Of a stretch of 37,766 nucleotides of DNA, positions 31,724 through 37,766 are shown piece after piece. The translations under genes and the position numbers were made by a program. Below the pieces are notes generated by a model. That model searched no databases. It had not been told where the DNA came from and saw only the letters and a program-made list of their open reading frames with translations. Origin of the DNA: Rhodopseudomonas sp. (lineage in GTDB: Bacteria; Pseudomonadota; Alphaproteobacteria; Rhizobiales; Xanthobacteraceae); assembly GCA_016124795.1 (NCBI GenBank), contig WGNB01000063.1, positions 1-37,766 on the forward strand. The letters are read 5' to 3'. Numbering within the stretch: the first letter of the stretch is position 1; each line of letters begins with the position of its first letter.

Positions 31724-33721
31724 ATGACCGGACGGTGGACCCGGCTTTTCGGCGCTCTGGCGGTGGCAATCGCGCTGTTGCTGGGGGTCGCGGGCGCGGC
31801 CAACGCCGCCGAGGTCATTCGCAGTTTCGATCAGACCGTGCAACTCGCCAAGGACGGCACGCTGACCGTGACCGAAACCTTGCGGGTGCAGGCCGAGGGC
31901 CGCGAGATCAAGCGCGGCATTTTCCGCGACTTTCCCCTGACATTCATCGACGCCGGCGGGCGCGAACGCGAGGTCGATTTCGATCTGATCGACGTCACCC
32001 GCGACGGCAGACCGGAGCCGCATTTCACCGAACGCAAGCAGCGCTTCCTGCGGATCTATGCCGGCCAGAAGGACGTCTGGGTGACGCGCGGCGAACATAC
32101 TTATGTATTTCGGTATACGACCGCGCGTCAGGTCCACTGGTTTGAAAGCCGGCCCGAGCTCAACTGGAACGTCACTGGCAATTTCTGGGATTTCCCGATT
32201 GAAGCGGCGCGTTATCGGCTGGTGCTGGCCGGCGGCGCGCGGCCATTGCGCTTCACGGCCTTTACCGGCCCACGCGGCGCGCGCGGCACCGACTGGACTG
32301 GCGCGGTCGGTAGCGATGGCGTGTTGACGGTGTCGACGACGCGGGCGCTGGCGCGCGGCGAGGGGCTCACCGTGGTCGCGGCGTTGCCGGACACGGCCGT
32401 CGATCCTTTGACCGATCAGCAAAGGTTCCGTTACGCGGTCAAGGATAACCGGCACTGGATCACCAGCGGCGTCGGCTTTCTCATCGTGCTGATTTATTAC
32501 GTGATGGCCTGGCGCGCGGTCGGTCGTGACCCGAAACGCGGCCTCGTCATTCCGCTGTTTCATCCGCCGGCGGGCGTGTCGCCGGCGCTGGCCAATTACA
32601 TCGACAACTGGGGTTTCGGCCGCGACAAATGGCGCGCCTTCACCGCCGCCGCGCTGTCGCTGGCGGTGCGCGGCCTGATCAGCTTCGATCAGGACGGCAA
32701 TCGGCTGACGCTGAAGGCGAAAGCCGGCGCGGCCAAGTCCGATGCGCTGCCGTCCGGCGAACAGGCGATCTACACCTGGGTCAAGACCAAGGGCGACGAC
32801 GCGATCATCGACAAGGCGCACGGCGTCTCCGTCGCTTCCGTCGCGGCCAAGTTCACCGCCGCCATCGAGGGCGAAAGCAAGGACAAGTTCTTCCGGCGCA
32901 ATCTCGGTTACGCCATCGCCGGCCTGGCGATGACCGTTGTTATCGTGATCGGCGTTCTGACCATCGGCGGCTTGCAGGATGAGGATATCGGCGCGCTGAT
33001 CGCGACCTTGTTCGGCAGTTTCTTTCTCGGCGTCTTTGTCGTGCCTCTGCTGCTTGCTCTGTTCACGAGCCTCAGCCTGCGGTCGGTGCTGCGCAGCCTG
33101 ATGTCGGTTTCCTTTGTCGCGATCTTCGTCACTTTCTTCTTCGGGCTGGCCACGACCGTCGTACCGGAAGAGCCAATGTCGCTGCCGCCGGCGATTTTGG
33201 CCTTCATCGAGGCTTATCCGTTCTCCTTTGTGCTGGTGGCGGCCTTCGCGGGTCTCAACGGCCTGTTCTTCTATCTGCTGCGGGCGCCAACCGCGCTCGG
33301 CCGGCCGGTGATGGATCAACTCGACGGTCTGCGGCTGTATCTGGAAACGGCGGAAGCCGACCGCATGAACATGGCCGGGGCACCCGACATGACGGCCGCG
33401 CATTTCGAGGCGCTGCTGCCTTACGCGGTCGCGTTGAAGGTGGAGAAGCCGTGGTCGGATACGTTCGCCGCCGCTCTGGCGCGGGCCCATCCCGGCGAGG
33501 CCGACCCGATGCATTATTATCAGCCGACCTGGACGGGCCAACGCGGCACCTGGACGGGGCCGGGATTTGGCACCGCGGTGGCCTCGGCCGTCGGCGGCAT
33601 GTCGAGCGCAATGGCGAGCGCCATGCCGGTATCGTCGGGTTCATCGGGCTTTTCGTCCGGCGGCGGGGGCGGCGGCGGTTCGGGTGGCGGCGGCGGCGGC
33701 GGTGGTGGCGGCGGCTGGTAG
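31724..33721 (+). CDS. DUF2207 membrane protein with Gly-rich tail
   Basis: A 665-residue protein. A signal peptide (FGALAVAIALLLGVAGAANA) precedes the DUF2207 extracytoplasmic domain, which starts IRSFDQTVQLAKDGTLTVTETLRV. A first membrane helix follows near residue 250 (GVGFLIVLIYYVMAW), then a cytoplasmic winged-helix-like part, further helices near 405-520, and a last cytoplasmic part. The tail is Ser-rich and ends in a long glycine run closing with Trp, as is typical of the family. The ATG at 31724 has GGGGA 8 bases upstream; an ATG at 31709 abuts the lemA stop. It is cotranscribed with lemA. The pair probably acts in envelope quality control, but the role is unproven. Confidence 0.92.
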   Translation: MTGRWTRLFGALAVAIALLLGVAGAANAAEVIRSFDQTVQLAKDGTLTVTETLRVQAEGREIKRGIFRDFPLTFIDAGGREREVDFDLIDVTRDGRPEPHFTERKQRFLRIYAGQKDVWVTRGEHTYVFRYTTARQVHWFESRPELNWNVTGNFWDFPIEAARYRLVLAGGARPLRFTAFTGPRGARGTDWTGAVGSDGVLTVSTTRALARGEGLTVVAALPDTAVDPLTDQQRFRYAVKDNRHWITSGVGFLIVLIYYVMAWRAVGRDPKRGLVIPLFHPPAGVSPALANYIDNWGFGRDKWRAFTAAALSLAVRGLISFDQDGNRLTLKAKAGAAKSDALPSGEQAIYTWVKTKGDDAIIDKAHGVSVASVAAKFTAAIEGESKDKFFRRNLGYAIAGLAMTVVIVIGVLTIGGLQDEDIGALIATLFGSFFLGVFVVPLLLALFTSLSLRSVLRSLMSVSFVAIFVTFFFGLATTVVPEEPMSLPPAILAFIEAYPFSFVLVAAFAGLNGLFFYLLRAPTALGRPVMDQLDGLRLYLETAEADRMNMAGAPDMTAAHFEALLPYAVALKVEKPWSDTFAAALARAHPGEADPMHYYQPTWTGQRGTWTGPGFGTAVASAVGGMSSAMASAMPVSSGSSGFSSGGGGGGGSGGGGGGGGGGGW

Positions 33722-33846
33722 CGCGCCTTTTTTCGACAATACGAGGCGAAATGGTCCGCGCCGGCTAAGCCGGCGTTGACTCTGGCGGCGATGCGACCGG
33801 AACCGGGGACGACAGCGATCGTTGTCGCGCGGTAAAGGGGGACCGC

Positions 33847-34044
33847 ATGGCACATATCTGGTTCGACATCATTCCCGACGGGCACAGCTGGATCGTGCGT
33901 CGCGAAGGCCAGTATTTCGGCCGTTATTTCAGCCAGGTTGAGGCCTTCAACGTCGCGGTCGCCGAGGCCCGCAGGCTCAAGGGCGAGGGCCGGCGCGCGC
34001 AGGTTCGCATTCTGCGCGATGCGGAGAACGGCGACACGTTGTGA
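33847..34044 (+). CDS. 65-residue DUF2188-like hypothetical
   Basis: A small soluble protein (MAHIWFDIIPDGHSWIVRRE ...) with a pattern like DUF2188: IIPDGHSWIV, then EGQYFGRYFSQVEAFNVAVAEA, then RAQVRILRD. A strong AAAGGGGG ribosome-binding site lies 5 bases before the ATG. It stands between the DUF2207 gene and glyS. Function is unknown; the DUF match is by eye. Confidence 0.65.
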   Translation: MAHIWFDIIPDGHSWIVRREGQYFGRYFSQVEAFNVAVAEARRLKGEGRRAQVRILRDAENGDTL

Positions 34045-34152
34045 CGGCGCCGACGGTGGCTTGCGCGCCGTCCGGCAGGTGACATTTCGGCCGCCGGCTG
34101 CTACCTGCGGGCCCTGATTTTCCCTGTCGCGACCGCATTCTTTGAGACCGCC

Positions 34153-36399
34153 ATGCCCGATCTGTTGCTTGAATTTTTCTCCGAGGAAATCCCGGCACGG
34201 ATGCAGGCGCGCGCCGCCGACGACCTGAAGAAGATGGTCACCGACCGTCTGGTGGCCGCCGGCCTCGTCTATGAGGGCGCCAAGGCTTTCGCGACGCCGC
34301 GCCGGCTGGCGCTGACCGTGCAGGGCGTGCCGGCGCGCCAGCCCGACCTCAAGGAAGAGCGCAAGGGCCCCAAGGTCGGCGCGCCCGACAAAGCCATCGA
34401 AGGCTTCCTGCGCGCCGCCGGCCTGACCTCGATCGATCAGGCCCAGGTGCAGGCCGACAAGAAGGGCGATTTCTACGTCGCGATCACGGAGAAGGCCGGC
34501 CGCGACACGCTCGCGGTGCTGGCCGAATTGATTCCCGACGTCGTGCGCGCCTTCCCCTGGCCGAAGTCGATGCGCTGGGGCGCGGCCTCAAGCCAGCCCG
34601 GCGCGCTGTCCTGGGTGCGGCCGCTGCATTCGATCGTCGCCACCTTCGGTCCGGAGACCGAGGAGCCGGTGACGGTGCCGTTCGAGATCGCCGGCATCGC
34701 GGGCGGTGACGTGACGCGCGGCCACCGCTTCCTGGCGCCGGGCGAGATCAAGGTGAAGCGCTTCGACGATTACGTCCAGAAGCTGGCGATGGCGAAAGTC
34801 GTGCTCGATGCCGAGCGCCGCATGGACATGATCCGCAGCGAGGCCAAGACGTTGGCCTTCGCGCAGGGTTTCGAACTGATCGAGGACGAGGGCCTGCTCG
34901 CCGAAGTCGCCGGTCTGGTCGAATGGCCGGTGCCGCTGATGGGTTCGTTCGACCAGAGCTTCCTCAGCATTCCCGGCGAGGTGATCCGCTCGACCATTCG
35001 CGCCAACCAGAAATGCTTCGTGCTGCGCGATCCGCAGACCGCCAAGCTGACCAACAAATTCATTCTGGTCGCCAATATCGAGGCGACCGACGGCGGCAAG
35101 GCGATTATCGCCGGCAATGAGCGCGTCATCCGCGCGCGCCTGTCCGACGCCAAGTTCTTCTACGAGACCGATCTCAAGACCCGGCTGGAAGACCGGCTGC
35201 CGAAATTCGAGCACATCGTGTTTCACGAAAAGCTCGGGTCGCAGGCCGAACGCATCGCCCGCATCGTCTCGCTCGCCGGGCAACTGGCGCCGCTGGTCGG
35301 CGCCGATGCCGTCAAGGCCGAACGCGCCGCGCAACTGTGCAAGGCCGATCTGCTCACCGAAGTGGTCGGCGAATTCCCCGATCTGCAAGGCCTGATGGGC
35401 CGGTACTACGCCGAGGCGCAGGGCGAGGACGAAGCCGTCGCCCATGCCTGCGAGGATCATTACAGCCCGAAGGGGCCGACCGATCTGGTGCCGGCCGATT
35501 CCGTCTCGATTGCCGTCGCGCTCGCCGACAAGATCGATACGCTGGTCGGCTTCTGGGCCATTGATGAGAAGCCGACCGGCTCGAAGGACCCTTACGCGCT
35601 GCGCCGCGCCGCGCTTGGCGTCATTCGCATCATCGTCGAGAACGAAGTGCGGCTGCCGTTGCGGTCGCGGCTGTGGCGTCATTTCGGCGCGGTCGAGCGC
35701 GACGAAACCATCACGGCGGCGATTGCCGTGCTGCATCCGCTGCACGATCAGATCGTCAATATCAGCGCGACCGATCTCGAACTGGCGATGAAGCTCGAGG
35801 TGCTGGTGTCGGAAAGCGAACGCAAGGTCGTCAGCCCGAAACTGGTGCAGGCGCATTCCTATCTGCACCAGACCCGCGACCTGTTGTCCTTTTTCGCCGA
35901 CCGCCTCAAGGTGCAGTTGCGCGAGCAGGGCGCGCGGCACGATCTGGTCGACGCGGTCTTCGCGCTCGGCGATCAGGACGATCTGCTGATGGTGGTGCGC
36001 CGCGTCGAGGCGCTCGCCGCCTTCCTCGCTACCGACGACGGCAAGAACCTGCTGGCCGGCGTCAAGCGTGCGTCGAACATCCTGCGCATCGAGGAAAAGA
36101 AGGATGGCCGGAGTTACGTCGGCGCGCCCGATATCGGCCTGCTGAAGGAGCCGGAAGAACATGCGCTGGCCACGGCGGTCGCGACCGCCAAGACCGATGC
36201 CTATGTCGCCGTCGCACAGGAAGACTTCGCCGCCGCGATGACCGCGATGGCCAAGTTGCGGCCTTTCGTCGATGCCTTCTTCGACAAGGTCACGGTGAAT
36301 GCCGATGACAAGGCGGTGCGCGCCAATCGCCTGACGCTGCTGAACGAAATTCGCGACGCCACCCGTGCGGTCGCCGATTTCTCGAAAATCGAAGGCTAA
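34153..36399 (+). CDS. glyS: Glycine-tRNA ligase beta subunit
   Basis: A 748-residue beta subunit, which binds tRNA-Gly and is needed with GlyQ for aminoacylation. It opens with [20 protein letters not shown] and has the conserved segments [47 protein letters not shown] and the HD-like [11 protein letters not shown]. The C-terminal anticodon-binding domain spans about residues 590-700 and ends [23 protein letters not shown]. Length is slightly above the usual 690-700. The last codons and the stop are followed by a 15-base tandem duplication. Confidence 0.96.
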   Translation: MPDLLLEFFSEEIPARMQARAADDLKKMVTDRLVAAGLVYEGAKAFATPRRLALTVQGVPARQPDLKEERKGPKVGAPDKAIEGFLRAAGLTSIDQAQVQADKKGDFYVAITEKAGRDTLAVLAELIPDVVRAFPWPKSMRWGAASSQPGALSWVRPLHSIVATFGPETEEPVTVPFEIAGIAGGDVTRGHRFLAPGEIKVKRFDDYVQKLAMAKVVLDAERRMDMIRSEAKTLAFAQGFELIEDEGLLAEVAGLVEWPVPLMGSFDQSFLSIPGEVIRSTIRANQKCFVLRDPQTAKLTNKFILVANIEATDGGKAIIAGNERVIRARLSDAKFFYETDLKTRLEDRLPKFEHIVFHEKLGSQAERIARIVSLAGQLAPLVGADAVKAERAAQLCKADLLTEVVGEFPDLQGLMGRYYAEAQGEDEAVAHACEDHYSPKGPTDLVPADSVSIAVALADKIDTLVGFWAIDEKPTGSKDPYALRRAALGVIRIIVENEVRLPLRSRLWRHFGAVERDETITAAIAVLHPLHDQIVNISATDLELAMKLEVLVSESERKVVSPKLVQAHSYLHQTRDLLSFFADRLKVQLREQGARHDLVDAVFALGDQDDLLMVVRRVEALAAFLATDDGKNLLAGVKRASNILRIEEKKDGRSYVGAPDIGLLKEPEEHALATAVATAKTDAYVAVAQEDFAAAMTAMAKLRPFVDAFFDKVTVNADDKAVRANRLTLLNEIRDATRAVADFSKIEG

Positions 36400-36417
36400 A
36401 GGATCGAAGGCTAAAGG
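36388..36417 (+). repeat. 15-base tandem duplication over the glyS stop codon
   Basis: ATCGAAGGCTAAAGG occurs at 36388-36402 and again at 36403-36417, followed by a partial third copy (ATCGGAGG). The first copy encodes the end of GlyS and includes its TAA. The protein is unaffected. It looks like a recent slip duplication. Confidence 0.8.
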
Positions 36418-36432
36418 ATCGGAGGTCGATCC

Positions 36433-36550
36433 GTCACCCTGAGGTGGCCGCGCATCGCGCGGCCCTCGAAGGGCGACGGCGACGGCTTGGCCGATCTAGG
36501 CCGTTCATCCTTCGAGGCCCGCTGCGCACGCACGTTGAGATGGCGTGTCG
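36433..36550. repeat. Pair of REP-like extragenic palindromes
   Basis: The first element, 36433-36474, has GTCACCCTGAGG, a perfect stem GGCCGCGC-ATC-GCGCGGCC (36446-36464), and CCTCGAAGGG. The second, about 36503-36550, begins TTCATCCTTCGAGGCCCGC and reads as the inverse orientation of the same family (CCTGAGG...CCTCGAAGG). Such elements are frequent between genes in Bradyrhizobium and its relatives. Together they fill most of the 254-base gap between glyS and the MgtC gene. Confidence 0.65.
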
Positions 36551-36653
36551 CGGCCAAACCCGTCGCCGGAACTTCTGTCGCCATTTACGGTCACCAGTGG
36601 CGGGTTCGTCGCCGTCCGTTTCGCATGCGATCGGCTTCGGCTAGATTGCGGTC

Positions 36654-37115
36654 ATGGACATTCAGGAAGTCACGCTTCGTCTCGTCGCCGCGGTGCTGGT
36701 CGGTGGCGCGATCGGTCTTAACCGCGATCTGCATGCCAAGCAGACCGGCGTGCGGACCTTGTCGCTGGTCTCGCTCGGTTGCGCGCTGGCCGTGCTGGCC
36801 TCGCTGCGCCTTGGCCAGCCCGGCGATACCACGCGCGTCATTCAGGGCATCGTGACGGGCATCGGCTTTCTCGGTGCCGGTGTGATCGTCCGGCCGCAAG
36901 GCGGCCTGCATATTCACGGGCTGACCACGGCGGCCAGCGTCTGGTTCACCGCCTGCGTCGGCGTCGCCTGCGCGGTGGCGGACTGGCAACTCATTCTGGT
37001 CGCGCTCGTGCTGTCGATGCTGATTCTGATCTGGGGCGGCATCTTCGAGAAAGCCGTGCGCCGCCGTTTCCTGCCGCCGGATGAATTGCCGCGCGACGAC
37101 GGCCCCGCCTGTTGA
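36654..37115 (+). CDS. MgtC/SapB family membrane protein
   Basis: A 153-residue protein with four membrane segments, covering the MgtC N-domain only. It starts MDIQEVTLRLVAAVLVGGAI with the family motif GGAIGLNRDLHAKQTGVRT, then GIVTGIGFLGAGVIVRP and GLTTAASVWFTACVGVACA. Members aid growth at low magnesium or modulate the F1Fo ATPase; the C-terminal ACT-like domain of Salmonella MgtC is absent, as in most short homologues. No magnesium riboswitch is seen: the upstream gap holds REP-like palindromes. A strong terminator follows. Confidence 0.92.
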   Translation: MDIQEVTLRLVAAVLVGGAIGLNRDLHAKQTGVRTLSLVSLGCALAVLASLRLGQPGDTTRVIQGIVTGIGFLGAGVIVRPQGGLHIHGLTTAASVWFTACVGVACAVADWQLILVALVLSMLILIWGGIFEKAVRRRFLPPDELPRDDGPAC

Positions 37116-37159
37116 ATGCAGCACCGAAGCCGCGCCGCGATGTCGCTTGCGGCCAAAGC

Positions 37160-37195
37160 GAAATCCGCGACGCCGGGTTGGCGGTCGCGGATTTC
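37160..37195 (+). terminator. Terminator after the MgtC gene
   Basis: Perfect 12-bp arms GAAATCCGCGAC (37160-37171) and GTCGCGGATTTC (37184-37195), with an inner GCC/GGC pair and a small loop, 45 bases after the MgtC stop. The A/T-rich base of the stem (AAAGCGAAAT...ATTTCT) allows it to act in both directions. Confidence 0.65.
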
Positions 37196-37212
37196 TAGTC
37201 GATCGATCGATG

Positions 37213-37257
37213 GCCCTCGGGACTCATGAGGGCTATCGCGGCGGCGATAGGCCGCCG
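37213..37257 (-). terminator. Two small hairpins after the 56-residue gene
   Basis: CGGCGG-N7-CCGCCG (37239-37257) and GCCCTC-N9-GAGGGC (37213-37233) lie directly downstream of the minus-strand small gene ending at 37273. They may end its transcript together with the larger hairpin at 37160. No T-run is present, so this is a weak call. Confidence 0.35.
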
Positions 37258-37272
37258 GTGGCGTAGCGTCGG

Positions 37273-37443
37273 CTACATGCCTTTGAGCAGGTTGCCGAGC
37301 GCCAGCACGACGAAAGCGGCGACGGCCAGCCAGAACTGGTAGAGGGTCAGATAAGGCACATGCGAGAAGTGGCCGACGAGCGCGAGAACGAACAAGATCA
37401 CGGATAGCAGGAAGACATTCGTGGTCGGTGCGCTGAGATTCAT
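37273..37443 (-). CDS. 56-residue two-helix membrane protein
   Basis: ATG at 37443 with AGGAGAG 6 bases upstream, TAG at 37273. The protein has two membrane segments: NVFLLSVILFVLALVGHF and a second, YQFWLAVAAFVVLALGNLL, joined by a short loop SHVPYLTL, and ends KGM. I recall closely similar small proteins (ending YQFW...VVLALG..LKG) in Bradyrhizobium and Rhodopseudomonas, annotated as hypothetical. Function is unknown. Strong ribosome-binding site and complete two-helix design support it as real. It is divergent from the structured transcript at the window end. Confidence 0.72.
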   Translation of the reverse strand: MNLSAPTTNVFLLSVILFVLALVGHFSHVPYLTLYQFWLAVAAFVVLALGNLLKGM

Positions 37444-37538
37444 GGGTGCTCTCCTGTTGCCTCGAAACGGGCGGAAGCCCGGCCCGTCGTCATTACGAAA
37501 TTACCAGCGCCGGAGCAATGCAGGCGCGGCCATCAGGC

Positions 37539-37567
37539 TTGACAGTAGTCCTATATATGAATATAGT
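37539..37567 (+). promoter_or_regulatory. Near-consensus sigma-70 promoter
   Basis: TTGACA (37539-37544), a 17-base spacer and TATAGT (37562-37567). The -35 is perfect and the -10 has one mismatch, the best promoter in the window. The start point would be near 37574, directly at the 5' stem of the structured transcript. Promoters this close to consensus are typical of stable RNAs and highly expressed genes in alphaproteobacteria. Confidence 0.75.
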
Positions 37568-37573
37568 CTCTCC

Positions 37574-37766
37574 GTCTTGTCCGGCTGAGGGCGTCTTCGC
37601 GAGGCGTCACGACGACGGGACAAGGCGCGGTGCCCGCGGGCGTGAGGAAACGCACCTCACGCGCTCGGGCGGCGCCGGGGCTCCGCTCGCAGGCACTAGG
37701 ACCTGCCGCCAGGAGCTGGCTGATGGTGCGCGCTACCCGCGAAAGCGGATCAGCCGCCAGAAGCGC
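37574..37766 (+). ncRNA. Structured RNA or regulatory leader (runs past the window end)
   Basis: Four strong helices follow the promoter. H1: 37574-37582 with 37618-37626. H2: GCCCG/CGGGC plus GCGTGAGG/CCTCACGC with a 7-base loop (37632-37670). H3: GGCTCC (37679-37684) with GGAGCT (37712-37717), enclosing GCAGG/CCTGC. H4: GGCTGAT (37718-37724) with ATCAGCC (37749-37755), continuous on the 3' side with CCGC-GAAA-GCGG, a GNRA tetraloop. A competing pair, 37668-37673 with 37705-37710, would break H2 and part of H3. H3 hides a GGAG and H4 hides an ATG, so it may be a translation-controlling leader. I could not match it to tmRNA, RNase P, SRP or 6S RNA. Confidence 0.5.
37723..37766 (+). CDS. Possible start of a gene downstream of the structured leader (partial)
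   Basis: ATG at 37723 preceded by AGGAG with a 7-base spacing, a good ribosome-binding site. The frame is open to the window end and reads MVRATRESGSAARS. Only 14 complete codons are visible, so no family can be named. If the upstream RNA is a pure non-coding RNA, this frame is accidental. Confidence 0.3.
   Translation, partial: MVRATRESGSAARS

Noticed and set aside
31052-33541. An open frame of 829 codons on the minus strand, antisense to lemA and the DUF2207 gene
   Set aside because: It mirrors two well-supported genes, has low-complexity Arg/Gln/His-rich content typical of shadow frames in GC-rich DNA, and shows no domain.
34588-36162. A 524-codon minus-strand frame inside glyS
   Set aside because: Shadow of glyS without recognisable domains; long antisense frames are expected at this GC content.
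37700-37740. Resemblance to the fluoride (crcB) riboswitch, GCCGCC...GGCTGATGG...CTAC
   Set aside because: The 5' conserved GG-GATGG part of that motif is missing, and the match is short; it is left as unassigned.
37574-37766. Assignment of the structured RNA to tmRNA, RNase P RNA, 4.5S RNA or 6S RNA
   Set aside because: No tRNA-like T-arm or tag frame, no GAGGAAAGUCCGGGC core, no SRP GGAAG loop, and the helices are serial hairpins rather than one long rod.

Overview
The window is chromosomal DNA from a GC-rich alphaproteobacterium, most likely of the order Hyphomicrobiales (Rhizobiales; Bradyrhizobium, Rhodopseudomonas, Pseudolabrys or Xanthobacteraceae type). This rests on the gene families, on the order polyprenyl synthase - DUF2007 - methyltransferase - S49 peptidase - glyQ/glyS that I associate with that group, on extragenic palindromes of the CCTCGAAGG type, and on a LexA site of the alphaproteobacterial form GTTC-N7-GTTC. 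The assignment is from memory, not a search. I see no insertion sequence, prophage, tRNA, rRNA or CRISPR array. Most of the window is a housekeeping backbone with a few accessory pockets.

Layout. 1-5.1 kb: a radical SAM protein behind a LexA box, a small VOC protein, a DUF4396 membrane protein (minus strand), RNase HII and a multi-pass GT39-like protein. 5.1-9.5 kb, minus strand: cytochrome bd-type oxidase cydA-cydB followed by two paralogous two-domain VOC proteins, one of which has lost all three predicted metal ligands. 9.7-10.7 kb: a short EamA-type protein and a secreted hypothetical. 10.8-14.4 kb, minus strand: gpsA, a HAD phosphatase and a GT20 synthase. 14.9-17 kb: an MFS transporter and an unusual family 4 uracil-DNA glycosylase. 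17.1-22 kb: ETF-ubiquinone oxidoreductase, a secreted TPR protein carrying an internal peptidoglycan-binding-like domain, and ispE. 22-24.5 kb: a divergent MocR regulator/EamA transporter pair. 24.5-37 kb: polyprenyl diphosphate synthase, GT2, DUF2007, TrmN6-like methyltransferase, S49 peptidase, glyQ, LemA, DUF2207, glyS and MgtC, with several very small genes between them. The last 230 bases hold a near-consensus sigma-70 promoter followed by a strongly structured transcript.

The best candidates for something new are these. (1) gpsA - HAD phosphatase - GT20 synthase looks like a glucosylglycerol (compatible solute) pathway rather than trehalose synthesis: the synthase has the N-terminal motifs I associate with glucosylglycerol-phosphate synthase, the phosphatase and synthase genes lie in the domain order of the fused enzyme GgpPS, and gpsA would supply the acceptor glycerol-3-phosphate. 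(2) Upstream of gpsA lies a tandem pair of identical 22-bp palindromes, GCAACA-N10-TGTTGC, 28 bp apart, which looks like an operator. (3) The 3' end carries a candidate regulatory RNA or leader in which the Shine-Dalgarno and AUG of a possible gene lie in hairpins. (4) The SOS-box radical SAM gene, the TPR/peptidoglycan-binding chimera, the ligand-less VOC paralogue and the Fe-S-depleted uracil-DNA glycosylase are each worth a check.
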